Source of the DNA: Acanthopleuribacter pedis
GTDB taxonomy: Bacteria > Acidobacteriota > Holophagae > Acanthopleuribacterales > Acanthopleuribacteraceae
NCBI RefSeq assembly: GCF_017377855.1
Contig: NZ_JAFREP010000039.1
Span: forward strand, 27,153 to 91,152
Length of the DNA stretch: 64,000 nt
Direction of reading: 5' to 3'
Shown here: piece after piece, positions 1 through 9,231 of the stretch
Numbering within the stretch: the stretch's first letter is position 1
Layout of the letters: every line of letters begins with the position of its first letter
Position numbers and translations under genes: made by a program
The notes under the pieces: model-generated
What the model was told of the DNA's origin: nothing
The model's database searches: none
Seen by the model: the letters and a program-made list of their open reading frames with translations, nothing else

Positions 1-3
1 CTG

Positions 4-2091
4 GTGGCCATGTCCCGCGAAAGCCACTACTTACTGGCCGTCGAAGAAATGCTTACCAACGAAAATCCACTGGGGTTTTTACGCATCAAGGACATTCAAC
101 CCTTTTGGAATCCAGAGCAGTTCAAACGCCTCAAGCAATCGACCAAAAACCGCCACATGGGTTCTCAACCCGAAAAGTACATGAGGTGGTGCGGCGCCCG
201 TCTAGAACGCATCTTTGCCTTCCTTCACGGCGGTTTTGATCCCCACAGCCTGCTCAACCTCAACCTGCAGGCCTTGCCCCACCGCAACAGCGATCTAACT
301 GAAGATTACCAGGCACTTACCCTATGGCTCGAGGATGTTCAGGTTCACCTATTTCTATTCGCAGAAACCGTCCTCAAGGAGATGAGCGGGGCGCGCGAGG
401 CCAATCCCGCGCTCACCATCTCGGAATGGGCGGAGAATCTGTTAACCCCCCTTAAACCAAACGAACTACAGACCTTCGAGGCCATTAATCAGGGGGATTT
501 TACCCGCAAGCTTATCTACCGGGTCGGTAAGTTGGAGTTTGAACCCTCCGGGGAAATCGCCACCTTCCAGGCATCACTTCAACTCCACCGCGAAATTGAA
601 CACCTTACCGCGTCGCTAACAGGCTGGGCCTTCAAGTACTTCCAACAGAACGGACCCGAGGACGGAGCAACCCGCTTCGATGCCGTCGGCCACCTTTTCA
701 AAGAGATTCGCGCTTGTTTTGAACGCCAATTACAGATCGAGCAGGTTTTGATCCAATGCTACGAACATCTCAAGGATTACACCTCGGTGCCCCTGGAGGA
801 CCTGCGCTACTGCCTCCCGATTATCAAGCGCACGCTCTACAGCTCGCTTCACGCCCTCGATTTTCAAATCATCAACGCCACCCACTACCGGCGGCGCTTA
901 AATGAGATCCTGGTACTTCCCAACCCGCGTGAACGGCAGATCCGCCTTTTGCTGCTTCTGGAGGAGTTGCGCGACATCCCCGTCGCCGAACCCTTGGTCG
1001 ACTTGGTAAGAAAACACGGCGCGGATGAGGACCCATCTTGGGTTCAAATGTATTGGCTTTTTCTACAGTGTAACGACGAGAATCTAGAAAACCTTTTTCA
1101 ACACGTGCGCAATGAACTCCGGGAAGCGTTGCGTGAGGGCGAGTGGGCCCACCCACGCGTGGCCCTGGAAGCATTCGAACTCATCAACCATTTCTCGCCC
1201 GACCTCAAACGGGCCCTGGCCCTGTTAGAGGCCGAACTGGCTAAGGCCAACGCACCGGAGGATGCCAAAGGCACGGCTTGGATGCTCATGAACCTCGAAC
1301 AACAAATCATCGAGGGGGAAGCGCAGGTTGCCGACAAAGCGGTGTTAAATGATCTAACCGCACAGCTTACAAGTGCCTTCAAGCTGGACAAACCGATGCT
1401 AAAACAGTTGGTTTCCATCCTTGCCGACGATCACGAGGCGCTCTACGAATTGATCGAATCCCTCAAACGCCCCTTCGGCAAAATCTACAGTCGCCACGGC
1501 ATCAGTCGCCACCTTTCCCAAGCCCTCCACTACAAGGATGTCACCCTGCTTAAGAAAAATTTTGACTTCGTGTCACGCTCTTCGGCGGCCCAACTCAAGG
1601 CGTTCGGCTTTCTCTACACTCAAAGAGGCCTCGCGGTAGAAGCCATCTTCAGCAAAGCCAAGAAGAAAGACGCAACCACGCCGCCCGACCTCAAAAAAAT
1701 GCTCACCTCCGGTGCCCTAAAAACCTTCAAAAAAGAACACCGCATGTCTGCCGAGCTGAAATTATTGATGTTATTCCACGAGGAGCGTTTTCTTTCACTG
1801 GACATTCAACTCTTGGCCAGCTTTTTGAACTTCGCCGCGCCCGACAAACTGAGTACCAAGGGCACCTTTAACGCTTATCTAGCATTGTTCCGCCTCCTAG
1901 ACGTCAACCCCAAATACCGCACTTACCTACGCCACGTCTGGTCCAAAACCAGAGGGCTTCTTCGGGTTTACCATCCCGAATCCTTCGGCGGCCTCTACAG
2001 GCAAAACGTAAAGACCCTGCACAAAAACGTGGAGGACATCGTGGGTATCCGGCTGGAACGAAACGAGTCCGAGCTAAAGGGCCGGGTCTAA
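4..2091 (+). CDS. Hypothetical alpha-helical protein, possibly 5'-truncated by the window edge
   Basis: A long open frame of up to 695 codons. It starts at GTG 4 or ATG 10, but the frame is open to the first base, so the true start may lie outside the window. The protein is mostly helical and rich in Leu, Glu and Arg, with no signal peptide or membrane segment. I recognise no catalytic motif or family. The repeated Leu-rich helical stretches over residues 250-650 could be a TPR/HEAT-like solenoid, but that is an impression from composition. It has no operon partner in view: a 458-bp intergenic stretch and a convergent gene follow. Coding status is well supported by length; function is unknown. 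Confidence 0.8.
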   Translation: MAMSRESHYLLAVEEMLTNENPLGFLRIKDIQPFWNPEQFKRLKQSTKNRHMGSQPEKYMRWCGARLERIFAFLHGGFDPHSLLNLNLQALPHRNSDLTEDYQALTLWLEDVQVHLFLFAETVLKEMSGAREANPALTISEWAENLLTPLKPNELQTFEAINQGDFTRKLIYRVGKLEFEPSGEIATFQASLQLHREIEHLTASLTGWAFKYFQQNGPEDGATRFDAVGHLFKEIRACFERQLQIEQVLIQCYEHLKDYTSVPLEDLRYCLPIIKRTLYSSLHALDFQIINATHYRRRLNEILVLPNPRERQIRLLLLLEELRDIPVAEPLVDLVRKHGADEDPSWVQMYWLFLQCNDENLENLFQHVRNELREALREGEWAHPRVALEAFELINHFSPDLKRALALLEAELAKANAPEDAKGTAWMLMNLEQQIIEGEAQVADKAVLNDLTAQLTSAFKLDKPMLKQLVSILADDHEALYELIESLKRPFGKIYSRHGISRHLSQALHYKDVTLLKKNFDFVSRSSAAQLKAFGFLYTQRGLAVEAIFSKAKKKDATTPPDLKKMLTSGALKTFKKEHRMSAELKLLMLFHEERFLSLDIQLLASFLNFAAPDKLSTKGTFNAYLALFRLLDVNPKYRTYLRHVWSKTRGLLRVYHPESFGGLYRQNVKTLHKNVEDIVGIRLERNESELKGRV

Positions 2092-2489
2092 CCCAACCGC
2101 TGCCGCGTCCCACCGCCGGCAGCACCCGTCAAGCCCGCGTAACAACCGAAAAACCGCGCGGCACCCGACCAAAAACAAGGCCGCTTCGATCTCCCCGTGA
2201 AAACAAAAAGATAACCAAGAAGACAACCTTCAATAGAACCACACACCCATTGATTTCTAACTGATCCAATGATTACACCAACAACACCTTTTGCACCATT
2301 AAAGGTTTTATCACCAATACACACTATGCAACGCCATCACGAGACGATGTTTTCGTGTTTGCGATGGGTCACCTAAAACATAGATCATTTTTCGTTTAAA
2401 ACACGTTCTCAACTTTTAAGAGGTTCCTCGATTTTTGTATTCCAAAGCTGCGAACCTTTTCATTGTTTCAAAGCTGTTGATCCGACATG
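2092..2489. other. Intergenic stretch, AT-richer than its surroundings
   Basis: About 400 bases between two convergent genes. It is visibly more AT-rich than its neighbours and has no open frame with coding character. No repeat was recognised apart from the terminator hairpin at its right edge. Confidence 0.5.
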
Positions 2490-2519
2490 AAAAAGGGCGC
2501 GGCATTTTGCGCCACGCCC
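2490..2519 (-). terminator. Rho-independent terminator of the beta-helix protein gene
   Basis: An imperfect GC-rich stem (GGGCG pairing with CGCCC, then GGC with GCC) closes a small A/T loop. On the minus strand it is followed by a run of five T residues. It lies about 30 bases past the stop codon of the minus-strand gene at 2550-4943. Confidence 0.75.
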
Positions 2520-2549
2520 GCCTGGTATTTTAGAACTTTGAACCCAAGA

Positions 2550-4943
2550 TTAATGCTGCCAAACGTCCACCTTGACGGTCGTCGTGGCCGGCGCCCAGGT
2601 GGCGCCCGTTTTGTTGAAGAAGGTTACGGTCACGGTGTTTTCTCCGGTGACCGCGCCGCTAATCAGCAACCCACCAACCGCGCCATCGACACCAACCGCC
2701 ACCGTGTCGCCCGGCATCGCACCGGTCACGGTGAAGGTTTCGGTATGCACCGCGTCAGCTTCAATGCTCGGGGACAGGCCCGCCGCCACATGGTGCATGT
2801 GCTTTTTGATGGGTGTTCCCTGGCCAATGGCCATCCCCGACGGGTCGACTTCCACGATGGGGTCGCCGTCTTTGCCGTCGTCGCCCCCGTATTCACGGAT
2901 CACGAACCTGTAGCTGGGATGCCCCGTTTTCCCGACGCGGAAATTAAGGCCGCCGTCGACGGTCAGGTTCCCTGGCAGGTACAAACCGCCCGAGTCGGTG
3001 CGCATGCGGAACAACAATCGGTTGTCCTCGTTTTGGATGAGCATGTGGGTCGCGTCCGAATCCAAAATTAAACGATAGTCCGGCATCCACTCCGTTGGTT
3101 CAAAAGGATTTCGGCCAGGCTTCAACAAAGTCTCGCCCAATAATTCGGGGATATGTACCCCGCGCGAAACGTGACCCGCTTCCGAGGAATCCACGCTGAG
3201 CAGGTATTTGAGGCCCTCGCCTTCCGCCTTCACTTCCATGTTGCGACGGTTGCGGAGCACCACGTTCAAACCGTTGTCGGAACGAATGCTGCGCATGTCG
3301 CGCGCCTCGTTAAGCCGCACCGAACCCATGTGGGTATCCTCCGGCATGTAGAGGGTGCTGCCGTCCGTATAGATGCCCAAACCTTCCGCACCCTGAATGG
3401 AAGACGGCGTTTTGTACATACCGGTCATGCGCGCCAAAATCTGCAAACCCGAGGCGTCGGCCCCCTCGACCACTTCGATATTCACTTCCTGATCGGTCGC
3501 ATTCAAGCGATCCCAACCGTTTTTCTCAATCCAACCGCCGGCAACTTGCAAACCAGACACCTGACCTTCTAACAAAAAGCCGCGACCGCGCGCGCTATAG
3601 TCCTCGGTGATCATGCCGTTGCGCTCGAGCTCCAGGAAACTGAAGCTGTTGGAATTGGCCCAATCCATTTTGATACCGGTTCTCACACTGGTAGAGATGT
3701 CCAGAAAATCAAAGTGGTTGGCATTCACACGCGCCGCCTTGCCATTTTCTTGGTTGCAGGTGAAGGTGGTCTGCATGATCAGACCGGTCCCACAGCGGAC
3801 CATACGCGCGTGATTGACATGGTTGTAGTAGACGCCGCTTTCCGGGTTGCAGCGCCATTCTGAACACCCCGTTTCGCAGCCTTCGTCACAGTCGCGAGTG
3901 ACGGTTTCTCCGTTCACCGTTTGTCTCAGGTTTTGGCAACCGTCCACGGTGAACACCATGCCGAATTCGCAATCGTTGATAAAAATGTTCTCGATATAGG
4001 CGCCGGTATTCAAATCACCGGATTTACCAAAACGCACGCCGGTGATCCCGTTACCGCCCCCGGTCCCGACGCCGGCGATCTCTTGCGGGGTATTGTCATC
4101 GCCGCTGCCGTTGTCCCACTCAAGAGAAAGGGTACCGTTCAATTTGGTGTGAAAACCCATCTGGATCGCAACGAAGTCCGTCCCCTTGAGGTTAAAAAGC
4201 GCGTTTTGGGCGACGATCACCAGGCCTTTGGTGTGTTTTTCGCGCTCTTGAATGGTCCAACCCGGTTTGAAATACGGCCGCATATCCAGTGCAATGCCGT
4301 CGTCCTCGGGGCGTATTTCCGCGCTGTCCAATAGGTACTGCCCGCCGGGAATCACCAGGGTCCGCATGCCCATGCGCCGCGGCGCCTGAGAACCGTCGCA
4401 ATGCTCGAAGTGCGGCGAATAGCGAAGGGTATCTAAAGCCGCGGTAAACCCCTTGTTATCGGGAAGTTGGTCATCGGCGACCACACCGAACCAGTTGGGA
4501 TAAATTTCCCCATTGGTATCACCGACCCGGATGGTACCAAAGGCGCGACCCTCGGCGTCAAAAAGGGGGCGGGCGTCCACGGCCAGGATCACGTCAAAGT
4601 TGTATTCAAAATCGCCCACCAGAAGCCGAGCGCCCGGATGAAACGCAAAGCGAGCGTTTGGGGCACAAAAAGTGACTTTATCCCCGGCGGACAGCGAGCC
4701 ATACAGGTCGTATTCGCCCTCGGGGAAATAAAGGGTTCCGGGTAATCCGCCCAACGCGTCGAGCGCGCTCTGAATGGCGGCAATATCGTTGGTAGCACCT
4801 GTTTGAAAATCAGCTAGGTTCAGGCGATCTTGAGCCTGAAGCGCCGTGGTAAAAGTGAAAAGACAGAGGGATACAACACGAACAAGTGAAACGGGAAAGA
4901 AAAGGCGACCTATTTCGCCTAAAACGCCTGAGCGATTCATCAT
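2550..4943 (-). CDS. Secreted pectate-lyase-like right-handed beta-helix protein
   Basis: 797 residues starting at tandem ATG codons, with an AGGACGG ribosome site about 12 bases upstream. Residues 1-38 form a signal peptide: a basic start, a hydrophobic core and ALQAQ. Residues 40-110 resemble the N-terminus of pectate-lyase-superfamily proteins (an AAIQSALDAL helix, then a YFPEGEYDL strand), in which polygenic beta-strand coils stack into a parallel helix. Asn-rich and Gly-rich coils continue to about residue 560, with a Cys-rich stretch (DCDEGCETGCSEWRC) near residue 355. The C-terminal 200 residues look like a beta-rich, tail-fibre-like appendage (GGLYLPGNLTVDGGLNF). Carbohydrate binding or cleavage is plausible, but no catalytic residues could be assigned. 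It has its own terminator and is probably monocistronic. Confidence 0.75.
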   Translation of the reverse strand: MMNRSGVLGEIGRLFFPVSLVRVVSLCLFTFTTALQAQDRLNLADFQTGATNDIAAIQSALDALGGLPGTLYFPEGEYDLYGSLSAGDKVTFCAPNARFAFHPGARLLVGDFEYNFDVILAVDARPLFDAEGRAFGTIRVGDTNGEIYPNWFGVVADDQLPDNKGFTAALDTLRYSPHFEHCDGSQAPRRMGMRTLVIPGGQYLLDSAEIRPEDDGIALDMRPYFKPGWTIQEREKHTKGLVIVAQNALFNLKGTDFVAIQMGFHTKLNGTLSLEWDNGSGDDNTPQEIAGVGTGGGNGITGVRFGKSGDLNTGAYIENIFINDCEFGMVFTVDGCQNLRQTVNGETVTRDCDEGCETGCSEWRCNPESGVYYNHVNHARMVRCGTGLIMQTTFTCNQENGKAARVNANHFDFLDISTSVRTGIKMDWANSNSFSFLELERNGMITEDYSARGRGFLLEGQVSGLQVAGGWIEKNGWDRLNATDQEVNIEVVEGADASGLQILARMTGMYKTPSSIQGAEGLGIYTDGSTLYMPEDTHMGSVRLNEARDMRSIRSDNGLNVVLRNRRNMEVKAEGEGLKYLLSVDSSEAGHVSRGVHIPELLGETLLKPGRNPFEPTEWMPDYRLILDSDATHMLIQNEDNRLLFRMRTDSGGLYLPGNLTVDGGLNFRVGKTGHPSYRFVIREYGGDDGKDGDPIVEVDPSGMAIGQGTPIKKHMHHVAAGLSPSIEADAVHTETFTVTGAMPGDTVAVGVDGAVGGLLISGAVTGENTVTVTFFNKTGATWAPATTTVKVDVWQH

Positions 4944-4960
4944 AAAATTAACCGTCCTAT

Positions 4961-5030
4961 CTAGCCCGCTTTTCTCACAAGGCTTTCAGCTTCTCGCTGA
5001 ACCCTCATAGGAAATGAAAACCGGGCTTAT
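4961..5030. repeat. Short inverted-repeat element of the CTAGCCCGC family
   Basis: The left end reads CTAGCCCGCTTTTCTCAC; a degenerate inverted copy ends at about 5030 (AATGAAAACCGGGCTT). The inner segment AAGGCTTTCAGCTTCTCGC also occurs inverted inside the larger element at 9232-9536. It lies 18 bases upstream of the beta-helix gene start, so it may fall in that gene's leader. Confidence 0.6.
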
Positions 5031-5273
5031 TGACTTACTTTTGACTACCGTTAACTAACAGCATATGCGCAATAAGCTATACGACGGCCCATCCTTGATG
5101 TTTCCATGACCTATTTTTTTTCGAAAACACCGAACGCCCATCCAGCCCAAAACTTCAGTTCTCAACGGGAAAACCCGCCCCGTGAAACAGGGCGAACCGC
5201 AAAAGTTCGGATCGATTTCGGCGTGGTTTCCCCAGTCGACGAGGCACAGCCGCGACAGGCTAACGGATTGGGT
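5031..5273. other. Intergenic region between repeat element and lytR-type gene
   Basis: With the element at 4961-5030 this makes a gap of about 330 bases between divergent transcription to the left and the 3' end of the LytTR regulator gene. No gene or clear terminator was recognised. Confidence 0.4.
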
Positions 5274-6017
5274 TCACTGCTTCTGCTGAAACGCCTGGAT
5301 CCGCTGTTTGTAGGTGCGACCCGAACGGAAATGGGCCCCTTCCGTGGTCGCGATTTCGTATTCATTGTTGCCCCGGTAAACCACCTCGGTCACATGCGCG
5401 CTGTTGACCAACACCGACCGGTGGATACGGATAAAACCTTGTGGTTCCAACAGTTCGACCGCATCCGACAGTGTTGCCCGTTTGTAATAGGTCGAACTCG
5501 CGGTGCGGATTTTGATGTAGTTGCCGTCAGATTGGATCCACATCATGTCGTCGGCTGCAAGGTCAACCGACGACCCGTAAAGGTCAATGGTCATGAGGTA
5601 CCGCGGCGGCGCCGCGTCCGGTTCAGACGCGGGCGTCGTTTCCCGCATCTGGACATGGCGCCTGGCGCGCGCCAGCGCTTGCTGAAAGCGGGAATTTCGG
5701 AACGGTTTTAGTAGGTAGTCGAGCGCCTCGTATTCGAACGCTTGGACCGCGTATTTAGAATAAGCCGTCACGAAAATGCAAAAAGGCTGGGCCGAGGCGG
5801 GTAACTGTTGTAGGACATCAAAACCGTTTTTCCCGGGCATCTCGATATCGAGAAAAAGGATGTCGGGTTCCAAGGTGAACAGTGCCTTCAGTGCTTCGTC
5901 GCCGTTGCCACATTCGGCAACCACCGTCATATCCGCTTCTTTTTCCAGAAGGGTACGCAGGCGTTTTCTGGCGAGGGGCTCGTCATCGACGATGAGCACG
6001 CTCGTTTTCGGGCTCAA
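5274..6017 (-). CDS. LytTR-family response regulator
   Basis: 247 residues. The receiver domain covers residues 1-120, with the acidic pair DDE at 11-13, phospho-acceptor Asp57 (FLDIEMPGKNG), a conserved Thr in FVTAYS and Lys in YLLKPF. A Pro/Ala-rich linker leads into a LytTR DNA-binding domain (about 145-245; IQSDGNYIKI, RIHRSVLVNSAHV). The family binds promoter repeats as a dimer once phosphorylated. The start codon overlaps the stop of the upstream histidine-kinase gene by four bases (ATGA), so the two are translationally coupled and almost certainly partners. Target genes cannot be read from the sequence. Confidence 0.93.
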   Translation of the reverse strand: MSPKTSVLIVDDEPLARKRLRTLLEKEADMTVVAECGNGDEALKALFTLEPDILFLDIEMPGKNGFDVLQQLPASAQPFCIFVTAYSKYAVQAFEYEALDYLLKPFRNSRFQQALARARRHVQMRETTPASEPDAAPPRYLMTIDLYGSSVDLAADDMMWIQSDGNYIKIRTASSTYYKRATLSDAVELLEPQGFIRIHRSVLVNSAHVTEVVYRGNNEYEIATTEGAHFRSGRTYKQRIQAFQQKQ

Positions 6018-7111
6018 GCCACACCTCCCGGCAGCTCAATCAACACGCGAAACCCTTGGGCGAGCGGTTCCACGTCCATCACAAATTCTTCGGGATAAAG
6101 CAGTTCCAGACGCTTGCGCAAGCCCGACAGGCCCAGACCGTGCCCCTCGGTGTTGCGGTCAGGGCCCGCATCCGCCCAGGTATTGGTGACTTCAAAGCAG
6201 GTTCGGTTGGGTTTGCCAAAGATGCGAATGGCGACCTGGTGGGGGCCAAGCGAGGCGGAAACACCGTGTTTGATGGTGTTCTCAACCAATGGCTGGAGCA
6301 AAAAGGCGGGCACCTTCTGTTGCAAAAGGTCGGGCGCGGCATCGATCTGCACCTGCATGCGGTCGGAAAAACGCACGGCTTGGATGGCGAGGTAGTTCTC
6401 GGCAAAGGCGGCTTCCTCCGCCACCGTCACCCGATCCTGCACCTGGTGATCCAGGGCGTGGTGAAGCAACTCGCCGAGCCGGCCCAAATATTCCTGGGCT
6501 TCCTCCGGGTTTTCTTCCATCAGGGTGGCCAGGCTGTTGAATGCGTTAAACAGGAAGTGGGGCTGTACCTGCATTTTCAGGGCTTCCAGTTCAGCGAGGA
6601 CTTTGCCTTTTTCGGCTTGAGACCGCAAAACAGCCTCATCGCGGAAACGCCCCTCGTACCAAAGCAGGTACACAAAAGCCAAGGTAAGTACATACAAAAA
6701 CAGGTTTTCCAGCGCACCCACCAACACGCGCATGGCAAACAGGAAGGTGTCGCCGGCCGGGTCCAAATAACCCCAATCCTCCGCATCGATATAAATGAGC
6801 CAATAGGCCAAACCCAGTTCCACCAGGAACCGGTGCAGGATACACAAACCCAAACCCATCACCAGGTGTTTTGCGAAAAACGCGGCGCGATGTCCCTCGA
6901 AGGGAACCCGTTTGTGGATGGCAAACACGGCCGGCACAAAGAGCACCCACATGAAATAGACGAGGATCTGAGCGAGGGCGCCGTACCAGTTCATGGTTTT
7001 GCCCCAAACCGCCACCACGATCAGGTTCACGGCAAAGGCGAGGATCACAAAAATCGCGGCAAGGAGAAGCCACAGCCGCAACAGTTTATGATGTCCCAGA
7101 AAGTAGCCCAT
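6014..7111 (-). CDS. LytS-type membrane sensor histidine kinase
   Basis: 365 residues. Four to five hydrophobic segments occupy residues 10-165 and make a membrane-embedded sensor without a recognisable ligand domain. A short coiled coil leads into the His_kinase domain: the phospho-acceptor His sits in VQPHFLFNAFNSL (about residue 187), typical of the LytS/YehU class. The ATP-binding module follows, with LVENTIKHG (N box) and GHGLGLSGLRKRL (G box). It overlaps the LytTR regulator gene by four bases and should phosphorylate that regulator. A start at ATG 7111 is supported by the purine-rich GAGAGCGGG just upstream. Confidence 0.92.
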   Translation of the reverse strand: MGYFLGHHKLLRLWLLLAAIFVILAFAVNLIVVAVWGKTMNWYGALAQILVYFMWVLFVPAVFAIHKRVPFEGHRAAFFAKHLVMGLGLCILHRFLVELGLAYWLIYIDAEDWGYLDPAGDTFLFAMRVLVGALENLFLYVLTLAFVYLLWYEGRFRDEAVLRSQAEKGKVLAELEALKMQVQPHFLFNAFNSLATLMEENPEEAQEYLGRLGELLHHALDHQVQDRVTVAEEAAFAENYLAIQAVRFSDRMQVQIDAAPDLLQQKVPAFLLQPLVENTIKHGVSASLGPHQVAIRIFGKPNRTCFEVTNTWADAGPDRNTEGHGLGLSGLRKRLELLYPEEFVMDVEPLAQGFRVLIELPGGVA

Positions 7112-7377
7112 CCCGCTCTCCTCGATTCATTTCGGAACCCGCCCACAAGGCACAGGGTTGATCTTATCAGGCTCAGCCAACGGTTTGTCCCAGTCTTCAA
7201 CCGTTCGTCCCCCGTCCCGAATCCTCAAAAACCCGGCGTCCGTAACAATCTTCAGGTGTGCCCGGTTTCTCCGCTCTCTAAAAACAAAAAAGCCGCCAAC
7301 ACCCAACAACACGATTTACGCCTGAACAACAAACAGCGGCCCCCTCCCCCGTCGCCGTGTTCAGGGTTAAAGGATAA

Positions 7378-8538
7378 ATGATGAAAAGCAGCCTCTTCTT
7401 TTTGACCGTGCTCCTGCTCTCGCCCCTACCCGCAAGTGAACCCGCGACCGAGCAGGGCGAAGCGGTGACCGTTGACCTCGGTCGAAAGGTTCAAATAGCC
7501 TCCACGGTTCTGGGGGAAACACGCGATATCCTGGTTCACCTACCCGCGGGCTACAACCAAACCACGGACCGGTATCCGGTGGTTTATGTTTTGGACGGCA
7601 GGGATCACTTCCATCACGGCACCCTCGCGGCAAAAACCTTGGCGCGCTTTGGCCGCATCCCCAAGGTGATCGTGGTGGCGATTCCCAATACCAACCGCAA
7701 CCGCGATCTCGGCCGCGGGAAGGATCAGTTCAAACGCTTCATCAACGACGAATTGGTGCCCATGATCGACAAGACCTACCGAACCAGGGACCGAAACGTG
7801 CTGTTCGGGCATTCCATGGCCGGCGCCTTCGCGCTTTATATGCTGGCGAGCGAACCCAATTCGTTCCAAGGTACGATCGCGGCAAGCCCCTCGCTCCAGA
7901 TGGAGGACCGCAAACTGCTTGCTCAATTCCCCGCATTCTTGGCGCAAAAGCACGCCGGTACCCAATCGCTGTACTTCACGCGCACCACGGCGGCGCAAGA
8001 AGGAACGGACCTCAGCGAAGCGGTCGACCAACTTGCCGCGCTCATGAAAAAAGCCCCGCCGGCATTGGCCTGGGAATACCACTTCATCCCCAACGAAACC
8101 CACATGACCACGCCGAACCTCACCCTCTACCAAGGCCTTTCGGTGGTATTCCGCGATTACCAGCTTCCAAGCCTCGCCACTTTCAAGGCGTTCCAGGAAT
8201 ACGGCGGCATGGCGGGTATCCAGGCATTTTACGAAAAACGCGGTGAAACCTACGGCATCGCCAAGGACATTCCCATGGGAACCTACAACAGCATCGGCTG
8301 GATGCTCATCGAAGACGGTCACCAGGAAGCAGGTTTGCTACGCTTCAAGGAGTTGCTCAAAAAGAAACCCCAGTCACCGAGAGCCCACGCGATGTTGGGC
8401 AATGCCCTGGCCGAACTCAACCAAAAGGAACAAGCCCTGGCAACCTTCCGAGCCGGCCTTGAACTGGCCAAATCGCAGCATTCCCGCCTGGCCGAGTTTC
8501 TCAGCCGCCGCATCGACCAACTAACCAAGGAACCGTAA
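7378..8538 (+). CDS. Secreted esterase of the enterochelin-esterase-like family with C-terminal TPR-like helices
   Basis: 386 residues with a cleavable signal peptide (1-20). Residues 35-265 match the alpha/beta-hydrolase 'putative esterase' family: substrate strand DILVHLPAGYN, YVLDGRDHF, nucleophile elbow GHSMAG with Ser146, and a likely catalytic His in NETHMTT (near 240). From about residue 300 two helical hairpins of TPR type follow (AGLLRFKELLKKKPQSPRAH, then ALAELNQKEQALATFRAGL). This layout is seen in periplasmic esterases; the substrate is unknown. Tandem ATG start with AAAGGA upstream. The inverted-repeat element at 8581 begins 42 bases after the stop. Confidence 0.88.
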   Translation: MMKSSLFFLTVLLLSPLPASEPATEQGEAVTVDLGRKVQIASTVLGETRDILVHLPAGYNQTTDRYPVVYVLDGRDHFHHGTLAAKTLARFGRIPKVIVVAIPNTNRNRDLGRGKDQFKRFINDELVPMIDKTYRTRDRNVLFGHSMAGAFALYMLASEPNSFQGTIAASPSLQMEDRKLLAQFPAFLAQKHAGTQSLYFTRTTAAQEGTDLSEAVDQLAALMKKAPPALAWEYHFIPNETHMTTPNLTLYQGLSVVFRDYQLPSLATFKAFQEYGGMAGIQAFYEKRGETYGIAKDIPMGTYNSIGWMLIEDGHQEAGLLRFKELLKKKPQSPRAHAMLGNALAELNQKEQALATFRAGLELAKSQHSRLAEFLSRRIDQLTKEP

Positions 8539-8580
8539 ACCGGGTTTGGTCAGGTTCGCGGTGAGACGCACGCCTCCTCG

Positions 8581-8757
8581 AACCTAAGAAGCGCGATAAG
8601 CGTGAGGGATTTTGGCTAAAGATCTGGAGCGAAATGGTTTGGAAAAAGCGAGCCGGGGTCGCGCCCGACCGCACCCGTTGGCCCTGAGCATTTTCACAGA
8701 CCGTTGCAGCCCAGAGGTTTAGCTAAAATCACCACGAGTTATCGCGCTTCTTAGGTT
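8581..8757. mobile_element. 177-bp MITE-like element with about 38-bp terminal inverted repeats
   Basis: The left end AACCTAAGAAGCGCGATAA is matched exactly by the inverted right end ending at 8757. Similarity continues inward through the GTGAGGGATTTTGGCTA / GTGGTGATTTTAGCTA region, so each arm is about 38 bases with a few mismatches. There is no open frame inside, and no clear target-site duplication in the flanks. Non-autonomous, size and structure of a miniature inverted-repeat element. Its right end abuts coding sequence for a truncated Tat signal (see next feature). Confidence 0.75.
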
Positions 8758-8758
8758 A

Positions 8759-9211
8759 AAGGCCGGGCTTGGTGGCGCCGTCGCCGGCTTGCTCCTGGGC
8801 CCCGGCAGCCTGTCATTTGCCGACACCAACCCCAAGGACATCCGCGCCCAATACCCCTGGCTTGAACACGAGACCTATCTGAACAGCGCGGGCATGATGC
8901 CGCTTTCGATTGCCGCAAAGGCAGCGCTCCAAAAGTACATCAACATCCAACATTTGGGGTACCACCGGCCGGAAGAAGCGTTTCGTCGCGAGGTTAACCG
9001 CAACACGGGGAAACTGTTCGCCAACATGATCGGGGCGGCGCCAAACGAGGTCACCGAAATCACTTGCACCAATCCCACCAAGATCGACCTACGCGGCCGC
9101 CTCAAGAAAGCGGGCATTCGCGCGAATGTCGGCCAAAACCGAATGCGCATTTCGCCGGCCCAATTCAACAATCAGTCAGACATGGACAAGCTGCTCAATG
9201 CCTTGGCTTAA
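8759..9211 (+). pseudogene. Remnant of a Tat-exported class V aminotransferase / cysteine-desulfurase-like gene
   Basis: The frame directly after the inverted-repeat element encodes LKAGLGGAVAGLLLGPG, the hydrophobic part of a Tat signal that has lost its start and twin arginines. It continues with mature N-terminal sequence (YPWLEHETYLNSAGMMPLS), typical of class V PLP aminotransferases. After about 105 codons it jumps to what looks like the family C-terminus (LKKAGIRANVGQNRMRISP, then a short DMDKLLNAL helix). The roughly 250 central residues, including the PLP lysine, are absent. A TTG at 8789 could start a 140-residue product, but it would have no active site. I read it as a gene broken by a 5' insertion and an internal deletion. 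Confidence 0.75.
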
Positions 9212-9231
9212 TCCGACCTCAGGGTGAAAAC

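Noticed and set aside
6056..7381. 441-codon plus-strand frame opposite the LytS-type kinase
   Set aside because: Shadow of the minus-strand gene: composition is His/Gln-rich, no ribosome site, and the minus strand carries full kinase motifs.
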